Notes under the pieces: model-generated | Told to the model about the DNA's origin: nothing | The model's input: the letters and a program-made list of their open reading frames with translations, nothing else | The model's database searches: none | DNA from: SP5GCR1 sp965199685 | Lineage (GTDB): Bacteria > Pseudomonadota > Gammaproteobacteria > Poriferisulfidales > Oxydemutatoraceae | Direction of reading: 5' to 3' | Length of the DNA stretch: 64,000 bases | Assembly (NCBI GenBank): GCA_965199685.1 | Contig: OZ241323.1 | Span: 2,170,001-2,234,000, forward strand | Translations under genes and position numbers: made by a program | Shown here: in pieces, positions 1 to 7,788 of the stretch | How positions within the stretch are numbered: the stretch's first letter is position 1 | How the letters are laid out: the number at the start of each line of letters is the position of its first letter

Positions 1-560
1 AGATCTTTTTTAAGCTCCTTAAGTAAATCCTTCCATTTGCGTTTACTAATTTCTGTAGTTATTACAACTTGCTCGTTTGATATAATCCCCTCATTAGCTC
101 TTCTGAAAGAGTCTAAACGTGCACCATCACTCAACCCCATAAACAATGTCCTTCGAACTTCACGTTTGAACTCATCCATGCTCTCCTTTTCAGACCAAGC
201 CATATACTCTGGTAGATTTTTAGCAACCTTTTTTTTCAGCCTTTCAGAAACTGCTGCTCTCAAGGTTTTTTTTACCTCTTCATGGAAAAATCTTCCAACA
301 AGTCGCTGTATTTCAGCAGGGCCAATATAGATTAAGTTTTCTTTTATATACTTATATGCCGTCCTTCGCTCATCCCCAGGTTTAAATTGCTGAAGCCAAT
401 TAGCTAGACTTTCAATAAATCTTGTGCCAACAAGATATCCTCTATAATCATCATACTTATATTGAGACATGAAACGGAGCCAATCCAATTCTTTCTGGGC
501 ATTTTCATAATCCCATCCCATAATTTTCTCTAAATTTTCAAAGCTGATCTCTCTATTCAT
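1..560 (-). CDS. partial hypothetical protein, downstream partner of the SIS-HAD gene
   Basis: Reading the minus strand from an ATG at 558-560 gives an open frame of about 186 codons that runs off the left edge, so only the N-terminal part is present. It starts MNREISFENLEKIMGWDYEN and is helical and charged, with many Trp, Tyr, Lys and Glu residues and no signal peptide or membrane segment. The start lies 7 bases after the stop of the SIS-HAD gene, so the two are almost certainly one operon and probably one functional unit. The sequence vaguely recalls the helical N-terminus of phosphoribosyltransferase-like proteins found in predicted bacterial conflict operons. That is from memory, and the catalytic region would lie outside the window. 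I do not assign a function. Confidence 0.7.
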   Translation of the reverse strand, partial: MNREISFENLEKIMGWDYENAQKELDWLRFMSQYKYDDYRGYLVGTRFIESLANWLQQFKPGDERRTAYKYIKENLIYIGPAEIQRLVGRFFHEEVKKTLRAAVSERLKKKVAKNLPEYMAWSEKESMDEFKREVRRTLFMGLSDGARLDSFRRANEGIISNEQVVITTEISKRKWKDLLKELKKD

Positions 561-567
561 TTTCTAT

Positions 568-2502
568 CTACGGAAAAAACCTCATGGCTCCGTTTTTTCT
601 TTTCAATCTTCTAAGGTAATAAAGGGTGCCTTGCGCGCCTCGTATACCCGATGGACACAGATTCCAGCATGTCTCTGGAGAATATGAAACTTCATCAACA
701 CTTAAAGAAAGGGGTTCTTTAAGAAGTTCGGCATCATTACCGGGCCATCTCCCCCTATCTCCAATATTCAATATCTCAGAATTCTTCTGTATATTTTGCT
801 TGATTGCTTCTACTACACATAGTTTAGATACGCTCTTTGCAATTATATCTACTGAATGACTAGAGCGAAGAATTTGTTCTCCATGCTCAAGATATTGATG
901 AAGTTCATCTTGGACTAAATCCCATAAGAATGTTTCTGAAAGAGGTTTATTTTCTTTCGATTTTACGGTGAGTTGGTATTTTTTCCCCTTAATATCAGCA
1001 ACCGAAGATAAGAAAATATTATCTTTCAATTTAGTAAATAATAATTTGAGTTCTGGTATAGGGCCAGAGGTAGTTCTCAAATCTGTATTATTTGACAGGC
1101 GTTTTAATTCAGCACCATTATAGTAACCTATCAATATCTTACCCCAAAGCCTCTTTGGAATAGCTTGTTGTAAATCATTTCTTATTGATTTTCCTCTACC
1201 TGTTGCAAAACCTATAATCACATTCTCTTCTATCAATCTTATCAGTTCATCTGCTATACTCTCGCCGGGTGGGTTCCAGCGTTTATCGCTATCTACAACA
1301 GTTCCGTCATAATCTAAAACAACCCCGCCTATATTTGCTGCCGCAAGCCTTCGGGTAAATCTATTATGCGCATCATCCCATAATTGCTCGTTTCTATTGC
1401 CATAATTTAGAGGAGCCAGTTTTCTTTTTCTTTCTATGGCTGCTTTCTTTTTATTTATTGAGGTAATAAACCCCGGATTAGTTCTTAGACTATATATTTT
1501 TGAACCAAAAGGAGGGACTCCAGGTCGTCCCGGATCAGTCTCTCTTTTCTTTCCAAGCCAATTTGTTAAGTGCATTGATAATACTATCCCCACTATTACT
1601 TCAGCCCCACCCAAATAATTAAAAGAAATATGCATTTTAGGAACTGTTTTTGGTAATAAGCCAAGCGTTTTTTCTATCACCTTATAATCATTATTAGTTG
1701 ATAAGCCAATAACGCTACTGTCTGCCTCGTGCTTTGAGAACCAGTTATGTCTGCCGTGAGCAAAATTTCTGATATCCGCCAAGTGAGAAGATATGAGGCC
1801 TGCCTCCGTAAATTTTGACTCAATATTCAATGCAGCGGGTTTTAGGTCAGGACTGTATAAAACATGTATAGATTTTTTATTCCATAGCCGTGCCGCAGTT
1901 TTTTCGATGTCCTTTAGACCACTAAAATTTACTAGGCACTTCCTGATTAATGCGTTTAGTGTTTTAGATAAACCTATTGTTTTATTTACTTCATTAATAG
2001 CATTACCATACGCTCTATAGAGGATAACTAGGGAAGCAAGAAGTGAGTTAGTTGCAAGAAAACCATCCCTTCCAGATGGTATAGAAAATTGAAAACATTT
2101 TGTATATTGATACTCAGTTGACAATTCATTTAGCTTGCTTTCTTCTCGGCAAACCAATGCGCTAACAAACTTCATTTCATGCAAGATCGTGTGCTTAAAT
2201 GCCCGGGAAATATCAATATTGTCACCGTTAGCCGACATAAACCAAACTGCAACTTCCCTATTTCGCGGGAGCATGGAGATTACTTCAAGAGGCGTTACAG
2301 CCTGCCCGACAGATGAAAATAAAGTTCTATGAAGAAGGGCTTGAAACTCTGCAGCCGATAAAGAGCCTCCTGATCCAACAGATAGTAAAGGAAGACCACA
2401 AGAGTTTCTAACTACCCAAGATATTTCCGATACATCAACACCCATGGCCCATTTGTATGTATCCTCTAGTTGTTCCAGTTCTTTATCAAATCGTTTTCCC
2501 AT
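568..2502 (-). CDS. SIS (sugar isomerase)-HAD phosphatase fusion protein
   Basis: The protein is a cytoplasmic two-part fusion. The first ~330 residues resemble paired SIS phosphosugar-binding subdomains: a glycine/serine loop LSVGSGGSLSAA near residues 41-52, then a second lobe ending in DPGRPGVPPFGSKIY. The last ~250 residues form a HAD hydrolase: motif I VVLDYDGTVVD near 397 (nucleophile Asp and acid Asp), motif II FATGRG near 432, a Lys in the motif III region, and motif IV GD...ND near 584. The cap looks like the Cof/sucrose-phosphatase type. A sugar-phosphate or nucleotide-sugar phosphatase is a reasonable biochemical guess. I chose ATG at 2502 over the GTG one codon upstream; neither has a strong ribosome site. 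The coupled partner at 1-560 and the defence neighbours suggest a conflict function, which is inference. Confidence 0.8.
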   Translation of the reverse strand: MGKRFDKELEQLEDTYKWAMGVDVSEISWVVRNSCGLPLLSVGSGGSLSAAEFQALLHRTLFSSVGQAVTPLEVISMLPRNREVAVWFMSANGDNIDISRAFKHTILHEMKFVSALVCREESKLNELSTEYQYTKCFQFSIPSGRDGFLATNSLLASLVILYRAYGNAINEVNKTIGLSKTLNALIRKCLVNFSGLKDIEKTAARLWNKKSIHVLYSPDLKPAALNIESKFTEAGLISSHLADIRNFAHGRHNWFSKHEADSSVIGLSTNNDYKVIEKTLGLLPKTVPKMHISFNYLGGAEVIVGIVLSMHLTNWLGKKRETDPGRPGVPPFGSKIYSLRTNPGFITSINKKKAAIERKRKLAPLNYGNRNEQLWDDAHNRFTRRLAAANIGGVVLDYDGTVVDSDKRWNPPGESIADELIRLIEENVIIGFATGRGKSIRNDLQQAIPKRLWGKILIGYYNGAELKRLSNNTDLRTTSGPIPELKLLFTKLKDNIFLSSVADIKGKKYQLTVKSKENKPLSETFLWDLVQDELHQYLEHGEQILRSSHSVDIIAKSVSKLCVVEAIKQNIQKNSEILNIGDRGRWPGNDAELLKEPLSLSVDEVSYSPETCWNLCPSGIRGAQGTLYYLRRLKRKNGAMRFFP

Positions 2503-2505
2503 CAC

Positions 2506-2933
2506 GCACTCTTAGATTGAGTATGTAATTATAAACGTTTTGAGGATGTCGTGTGAATCATATGGCAATTATAGCCATTATAGTTGACAAAGCATATTCA
2601 TATTTCCCCTGTCTTTTCCTTGTCACCTCTATAATATTCCCCCCAAAAGGAAAATCATGCAAACACCAAGCATGGGGCTGTTGAAAAAGTGTCTGCATTA
2701 GTACATTCCCCTCCTGTGGAGGGGTGGCAGGCGAATCCTGACGGGGTGGTTGTGGTGGTTCTGCACTAGACAATTATCCCCTACGGTGCATGAAATACTT
2801 TTTCAACAGCCCCACATGCCATTGCCGAATTACAAGAGAAACTGGAAGGAGCTATTGATGCTAAATTTTCTTCGGAGGATGTCATCTTCTCTCATCAACT
2901 CCTATCTTTTCTCACAGATATTGAGATTCACTG
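2506..2933. other. intergenic region with a mobile repeat and gene debris
   Basis: This 428-base stretch between the SIS-HAD gene and the SGNH hydrolase gene holds a 140-bp inverted-repeat element (2674-2813) and, to its right, a short reading frame that looks like the end of a broken gene. The first ~130 bases are AT-rich and are the likely promoter region of the SIS-HAD operon, but I see no convincing -35/-10 pair. No intact gene is visible. Confidence 0.6.
2674..2813. mobile_element. MITE-like non-autonomous element (IS1182-type ends)
   Basis: The 140-bp element has perfect 17-bp terminal inverted repeats: GGGGCTGTTGAAAAAGT at 2674-2690 and its complement at 2797-2813. CATG lies at the left junction and ACATG at the right, consistent with duplication of a CATG target. 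It encodes nothing. The ends match those of the insertion sequence at 24296-26122, so that transposase, or a relative, probably moves it in trans. The interior matches the element at 18706-18846 in opposite orientation, and shares its GTACATTCCCCTCC segment with the copy at 61403-61552. Confidence 0.85.
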
Positions 2934-2937
2934 CTAG
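2814..2937 (+). pseudogene. possible 3' remnant of a gene broken by the mobile repeat
   Basis: Right of the mobile repeat, a plus-strand frame reads AIAELQEKLEGAIDAKFSSE and continues for 20 more residues to a TAG at 2935-2937. If the element and one CATG copy are removed, the frame stays open for about 12 more codons to the left before a TAA at 2632-2634, with no start codon. The composition looks protein-like, but the fragment is short and I recognise no family. It overlaps the SGNH hydrolase stop by a few bases. Confidence 0.3.
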
Positions 2938-3818
2938 ATGCCTAATTCATCTAGCTTTTTCATATATTCTTCAGCAAGAATTTCATACCCTGTTGCTCTT
3001 AGATGTATTTCGTCTGAATGTATGTTTTTTATTGGAGATGTTTTTTGGAAATTTTCTAATATAGCATCGGATCTAATGAAACAAAAAGTGCCGTTACTAT
3101 TTTCCTCTAATTGTTCCAGCATAGGCACAAAATAATCTACTATTAGGCTTTTACATATATTATTTCTGATATTGTCTTTTGGATAACCCTTTTCTCTGAT
3201 ATTGTCTTTTGGATATTCCTTTTTATCAAATTCCGGTTCAAACCAAGGCCCTGTTAAAACAGGAAAATTAGGGCTAATATCAAGAAACCGAAATCCACCC
3301 TGTCCAGGTGCAGGATAGTAATATGAATGTGCAATCATCTTTATTTCATTTTCCTGACATAGATGAATAAATATTTGGTAGTTATTTTCAATAACCCCAA
3401 TAATCTTTTTTGCACCCTGGTCAATCACTTGTTGTGGCTTTTGATATTTATCTATCCCTGGATAATCTTTTAATATTTTTCCTTTTTGAAATGACTCTAT
3501 CAAATCATTGCCACCAGCAGAAAATAAGCAGGCTTTGATTGGTTGGTTTATAGCTTGCTGGTTTCGAATGACTTTTTTTATTTTCCCAATATCTTTTACC
3601 ATCTGCCCACTAGTGTGTCCATATTTTGCAAAACCATTTATGGTGCCAAAATTCTGTTGCCCACCAGGACCCTGGTTTTCCCCTACTATTATGTATTGTT
3701 TAGATCCCTTAGTAGCCTCTAAATAGAAATAATGTAACATGCTTGAGACACTATATGGTGTGTGGGGCAAGGCAAACCATGAATCACCCTCTGCTATTAT
3801 TTTAGTTTTCGTAACCAT
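2934..3818 (-). CDS. SGNH/GDSL-type hydrolase
   Basis: The 294-residue protein carries the usual blocks of an SGNH esterase/lipase. Block I is GDSW near residue 11 (nucleophile Ser), block III is GGND near residue 103 (oxyanion Asn), and block V is DEIHL close to the C-terminus (catalytic Asp and His). There is no signal peptide, so it probably acts in the cytoplasm on an ester or acetyl substrate that cannot be named. A short direct repeat of the peptide EKGYPKDNIR occurs in the second half. It is the last gene of a minus-strand run starting at 7685 and lies 72 bases after the coiled-coil membrane protein gene, so it is probably co-transcribed with the tyrosinase. Confidence 0.8.
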   Translation of the reverse strand: MVTKTKIIAEGDSWFALPHTPYSVSSMLHYFYLEATKGSKQYIIVGENQGPGGQQNFGTINGFAKYGHTSGQMVKDIGKIKKVIRNQQAINQPIKACLFSAGGNDLIESFQKGKILKDYPGIDKYQKPQQVIDQGAKKIIGVIENNYQIFIHLCQENEIKMIAHSYYYPAPGQGGFRFLDISPNFPVLTGPWFEPEFDKKEYPKDNIREKGYPKDNIRNNICKSLIVDYFVPMLEQLEENSNGTFCFIRSDAILENFQKTSPIKNIHSDEIHLRATGYEILAEEYMKKLDELGI

Positions 3819-3890
3819 ATTACTTCTTTCTTAGAAACTTTTTTCAACTTGCTTTTTCCCTAATTTGCCCAACTGTCAGGTATTATACAG

Positions 3891-4649
3891 CTAATCGCCC
3901 TTAAACTTATTTCCGAATCCCCATTCTAACCGAGATGGGAAACTCTTTTCTTTTTCTGCATCAAGATTTCCTTTTCGGCGTGTAATCTCATCATCTAAAT
4001 CATCGACTAGACTGCTGAGTTCGTTTTCTATTTCCGTATATCTTTTTGTCTCTTCCATCTCCAGGCAGACAGCATTTGCTCTATTCTTCAATTGCTCTTC
4101 CCAAAAAGTAATTATCGCTGTGTTTGTGCCATTAGACATGAGCTTATTCTCAAATAACCGATAGTGAGTCTGTTGATAGTTTTCAATCAATTTCTCAAGG
4201 TTGTCATATACCTTAGTTAGGTAATGTATCTCTGTGTAAAAATCACTTATCCTTTTATATAAATTTTGGTCTAGATGATCAACCGAAAAATCTTTTTTGT
4301 CAAATGCTTTGAAGCAATTCGTGCATACTGATTGCGTCAGGTTGAAAAAAGAAGTTGGACTGTTAGATAATCTATTCATAAAATTTTTGCATGCATTCGG
4401 TTCAAATAGAGAAAGTGATTCGCTTTCCAAACTTAATACTTCTAAACCTAATTCCAAATCAAAGTGTATGTCATTGAGAGAACGTATGACAGCCTCTTCC
4501 TCTTTTTCCTTATCGTAGGTGTAATGTACTACAAAAGCTATATATACTCCTACGGGCACAGCGAGTATGCTGATTAAAAGACTAGCCATGGCAATATGGA
4601 ACTTACGTTCTTCTTTAATCTTTTGTTTATTATCACTCGCTTCTTTCAT
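3891..4649 (-). CDS. single-pass membrane protein with long coiled coil
   Basis: The 252-residue product has a short charged N-terminus, one hydrophobic segment at about residues 18-43 (FHIAMASLLISILAVPVGVY onward), then a long Glu/Lys/Leu-rich helical part likely to form coiled coils. Two Cys pairs occur near 87 and 107-110. I recognise no family. Its ATG is 3 bases from the tyrosinase stop, so translation is probably coupled. With three other membrane proteins in the same run it may form an envelope complex around the tyrosinase; that is inference from position only. Confidence 0.7.
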   Translation of the reverse strand: MKEASDNKQKIKEERKFHIAMASLLISILAVPVGVYIAFVVHYTYDKEKEEEAVIRSLNDIHFDLELGLEVLSLESESLSLFEPNACKNFMNRLSNSPTSFFNLTQSVCTNCFKAFDKKDFSVDHLDQNLYKRISDFYTEIHYLTKVYDNLEKLIENYQQTHYRLFENKLMSNGTNTAIITFWEEQLKNRANAVCLEMEETKRYTEIENELSSLVDDLDDEITRRKGNLDAEKEKSFPSRLEWGFGNKFKGD

Positions 4650-4652
4650 TAT

Positions 4653-5489
4653 TTAACTTGCGGAGGTTGGAGGTTGGGGGTCTTGGTAAGAATAACTATC
4701 GTTGTCTAAATTAGAAATGTCGCTAATGTTTTTAACATTATATTCGTCTGCCCAAGGATCTAGTTTCTCGTCCACACCTTTTAATTGTGGGTGCATCAAG
4801 GGCTTTTGTTCTTGCCATGTTGTCCAATTTACCTCGTCAGAGGATTCGGTTGATTCGTTGCGGAAAATATTAAAGTTGTGTTTTTGCCATTTGTCCCAAA
4901 CTCGGTCAACCGCCGCATGATGTAGCCAAAATACAATATCTCTAGGTGAGTATTTTACATCTGCCATGTTGCCTCCAACCCAGTCGTGTCCGATGTTATG
5001 TTGTTTCTTTTCTAGTTCGTCTGTAAATGATGCATAAATTTCGGTAGATGTCTCAAGTGATATGGTTCGTTCATAACTAGAAAACCATCTAATATTGTTA
5101 GTAGAGGAGTCACGATTTCCATCTGCGTCAAAACCAAGCTCGCGTGGCCTTTTGTCTGGAATATCGGGCAAGTAATCCTCAAAGCCTTTTAGTTTCCCTC
5201 TATCATTGTCCCAATCCCAATAAGGAATTGAGAGATCTGTATTTATCTCTCGGAGTTCTCGCTCAAACATGATAAGGTATGCCCGGTGCCACGGAAGAAA
5301 TCTATGTTTGCCTACATCCCCGCCTCTGCCATGCATGCGATGCAAACCCATGTTAATGTTCATTGGATGCCTAGCTGCGTGGATATCAACCAACTCCTCA
5401 TAAATACCTTTTTGCACTATCTCATTTACTGCAGTCTTTAGTTCATCCCAAAGATTAAACTTGACATTGCTTACGCAGACTATTGCCAT
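4653..5489 (-). CDS. tyrosinase-family type 3 copper protein
   Basis: Tyrosinases bind two copper ions through six histidines and oxidise mono- or diphenols. Candidate CuA ligands are H37/H41, H53/H62 and H68 in KHRFLPWHRAYL, followed by IPYWDWDND. The CuB site shows HNIGH (H164, H168) and VFWLHHAAVDRVW (H190/H191, Asp195). The spacing of the middle CuA histidine to FLPWH differs from the common pattern. The start is ATG 5487-5489, behind a strong GGAGG site six bases upstream; the frame is open six codons further. No signal peptide or Tat motif and no caddie protein, so it should be cytoplasmic. It sits in the middle of an operon of small membrane proteins inside a defence island, an unusual setting for this family. 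The substrate is unknown. Confidence 0.85.
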   Translation of the reverse strand: MAIVCVSNVKFNLWDELKTAVNEIVQKGIYEELVDIHAARHPMNINMGLHRMHGRGGDVGKHRFLPWHRAYLIMFERELREINTDLSIPYWDWDNDRGKLKGFEDYLPDIPDKRPRELGFDADGNRDSSTNNIRWFSSYERTISLETSTEIYASFTDELEKKQHNIGHDWVGGNMADVKYSPRDIVFWLHHAAVDRVWDKWQKHNFNIFRNESTESSDEVNWTTWQEQKPLMHPQLKGVDEKLDPWADEYNVKNISDISNLDNDSYSYQDPQPPTSAS

Positions 5490-5685
5490 ATTACACCTCC
5501 ATTCCAAAGTATCAGTCTGCTTAATTTGCTATCGTAGTAGATTTCCATTATTACAGGATTGCCACTACCAATATCTTGCTCAAAGTATATCACTTTTACT
5601 TAAGAAGATGTCCATTCCTCCATATTGGCAAATCCTTTAGCATGACGATAACCAACCCAAGTATGTTTAATGAGACCTGTATTAC

Positions 5686-6270
5686 TTATAGTAATTTCGA
5701 CTGGGCTTCAATCTGGCTTATTTCTTTTTCAAGTTCGTCAATGCTATCCCCCTTCTCATTAAGTTTGCAAGCTGATAAAAGACGCTCTTGATCTAGTATT
5801 TTAACTAAAGAGTCATAAGCATTTAGGTTGCCACCACGAAATTCCTCTACCAATTTATTGACTGTATTTTCCAAGTCTGGTGTTTTTTCGCGTTCTTCGC
5901 AATTTGGCCTAAATATCCCCGACTCGGACTGTTGAGATGTATTTACATCTGAGTATGAAAGATGCATTGTATATATTGCATCCTTCATATTTTCGGCAAT
6001 ACGAGGAACGAGAAACCTCTTCATTCCACCGTCTATGTTTTGAGCATATATGCCTGCTAGAATTTCTGCTTGAGCAAAACGCGCCTCTGCTAGCTTGTGT
6101 CCATCCCAACTCGTTTGGAATTGCAATTGCTTATTATGTTTGGCTTTAATTTGTGCATTGTTGCCTTGTATCAGTAATGTTTCCACTATCGTAGAAAGAA
6201 TGACTAGCAAAGAACCAACCATAGCAACACCCCATGCAGGGATTGGAATTTGTAGCCTGCTCTGCTTCAC
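5686..6270 (-). CDS. single-pass membrane protein of unknown function
   Basis: The 194-residue product has one N-terminal membrane segment at about residues 12-37 (AWGVAMVGSLLVILSTIVET), then a mostly helical soluble part ending in a charged heptad-like stretch. Its layout matches the protein at 3891-4649 (short N-terminus, one membrane helix, coiled coil), though I see no clear sequence similarity. It lies 22 bases after the two-pass protein gene and about 196 bases before the tyrosinase start; that gap has no other gene and may hold an internal promoter. No family recognised. Confidence 0.65.
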   Translation of the reverse strand: MKQSRLQIPIPAWGVAMVGSLLVILSTIVETLLIQGNNAQIKAKHNKQLQFQTSWDGHKLAEARFAQAEILAGIYAQNIDGGMKRFLVPRIAENMKDAIYTMHLSYSDVNTSQQSESGIFRPNCEEREKTPDLENTVNKLVEEFRGGNLNAYDSLVKILDQERLLSACKLNEKGDSIDELEKEISQIEAQSKLL

Positions 6271-6292
6271 TTCGTAAGTTCCTTATTCATAC

Positions 6293-7297
6293 TCAATTGT
6301 TAGGTTTTGGGTCAGTTTCCTCATTTTCGTCTGTATCTACCTGATCCGCTTCTGTATTATTCTCATCTGTTTTTATATTATCCTGATCTTTTTCGGTGGT
6401 TGTCCTTTCGGATTTAAAGATATAGTCAGGATCTTTTGAAGCAACATCTAGTACCTTATCAATCAACTCACCTATATACTCTTCATTATTGATATTCTGG
6501 ATTTGTTGAATTACATTTTTATAGCCGTCGAATAATGTCAGAAATGCTTCTTTGTGAGCATATCCTTCCTCCAGTCGTATAGCTTCTGCAAGTTTCTTAG
6601 AAGAAATAATCACTCCCCAAGATACAGGAATAAATATAGCTAATCGTAATAGGAGGGCAACCATCATATTTATAAGGTCGACTTTGGAAGTGATGTTATC
6701 AATTTGAAAAATATATATTATGCTAATAATAATAAAAACAACTAAGGATGCCAATAAGACTTTGCTCCACACTATAATTCTTTGTTTAAGTTCATCTTTT
6801 CTTGTTTTAAATATGCCGGCAAGCAACTTAGTGGTTTCACCAGACATTATATATGCGGTATGCTCCTCCATCTCTTCAGTTTTTTCTTTTTTTGCTGTTA
6901 TTACATCTTTTGAATATGTTGCCTCCTTTACCAGTTTTTTTATTTCTTGCTCACGATTTTGTATCTTATTGAAAATCTCTTCTACCATTTGATAAATAGA
7001 ATCACTAACATTAAGAATAGTAGTATGAATCAAGTTTAAGGTGCGGTTGATTTCATTCTCTGCCTCCTGAATGTCACCATTGTATATATGGATTGTTATA
7101 TTGCCTATTCCAGTGCTAATATCATCAAGCTGGGGATCTTGTTCAGTCTGTTCAATGTGACTTTTCAGAAGAGGTAAGGCCTTCTCTATGTGATCTATGC
7201 CTATGCGGAGCTTTTCCTGTTCCTCTTGAGGTAATTCAGGTAATTTTCCTATAGCACCATCTAAGTTTGCTATAAGGTAGTCGTATTCATATGCCAT
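6293..7297 (-). CDS. two-pass membrane protein with coiled coils and acidic tail
   Basis: The 334-residue product begins with a ~170-residue helical, Glu/Lys-rich soluble region. Two membrane segments follow at about 176-200 and 210-232, then a cytoplasmic helical region and an acidic low-complexity tail rich in Asp, Glu, Thr and Asn (from about 298). It has the look of a scaffold or membrane-anchoring subunit. It is the second gene of the run, 31 bases after the 118-residue membrane protein. I do not recognise a family, so the function is unknown. Confidence 0.7.
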   Translation of the reverse strand: MAYEYDYLIANLDGAIGKLPELPQEEQEKLRIGIDHIEKALPLLKSHIEQTEQDPQLDDISTGIGNITIHIYNGDIQEAENEINRTLNLIHTTILNVSDSIYQMVEEIFNKIQNREQEIKKLVKEATYSKDVITAKKEKTEEMEEHTAYIMSGETTKLLAGIFKTRKDELKQRIIVWSKVLLASLVVFIIISIIYIFQIDNITSKVDLINMMVALLLRLAIFIPVSWGVIISSKKLAEAIRLEEGYAHKEAFLTLFDGYKNVIQQIQNINNEEYIGELIDKVLDVASKDPDYIFKSERTTTEKDQDNIKTDENNTEADQVDTDENEETDPKPNN

Positions 7298-7328
7298 TTA
7301 TATATTCCTCTATTACTGATTTTGTCTG

Positions 7329-7685
7329 TCACTTAGATGCTCTTATTTTTGCTTCTGACAAAGTTCTAATAAAAATCATCATCTGACGGATACCGGCACT
7401 TCCACCTGCTAACACAAGCGCAGTAATTACATAACCCAAGAGTTTACTCATGTCCTCCAGTTTAATAATTCTAGCCACTGCATCAATATCATAAGCAGCA
7501 CATACCCATAAAGAAACAATTAGAACCATTAAGGCTTTTAATGATTTGATCCATATATCCTGCTTACTAAAAAATGACCTAAATAAACTGAAGTGAAATA
7601 TAAAGTGGAATGCTCTTTCCAATACTAAAGACAATGCTAACAATTGAACAAGCACCGCTATTATTTCTGTACTAGATATTTCCAT
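7329..7685 (-). CDS. small three-helix membrane protein
   Basis: The 118-residue protein has hydrophobic stretches at about 5-30, 47-65 and 80-105, with basic residues between them. It is the first gene of the minus-strand run ending at 2934, so the promoter for the tyrosinase operon should lie in 7686-7788; no clear promoter boxes stand out there. No family recognised. Small integral membrane proteins next to enzymes in defence islands often serve as effectors or anchors, but nothing in the sequence proves that here. Confidence 0.65.
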   Translation of the reverse strand: MEISSTEIIAVLVQLLALSLVLERAFHFIFHFSLFRSFFSKQDIWIKSLKALMVLIVSLWVCAAYDIDAVARIIKLEDMSKLLGYVITALVLAGGSAGIRQMMIFIRTLSEAKIRASK

Positions 7686-7788
7686 AGTTCTCTTCTCATC
7701 CTTAGCGTCACAACTTAGACTAAAACTTTCGGTTCATAGTAGATTAATTATACTAATCGGAAATTGTTATTTAATGGGTTTTTTGTAA

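Noticed and set aside
2558..2773. 71-codon minus-strand frame
   Set aside because: It lies mostly inside the mobile repeat and repeats in part at other copies; no sign of a real gene.
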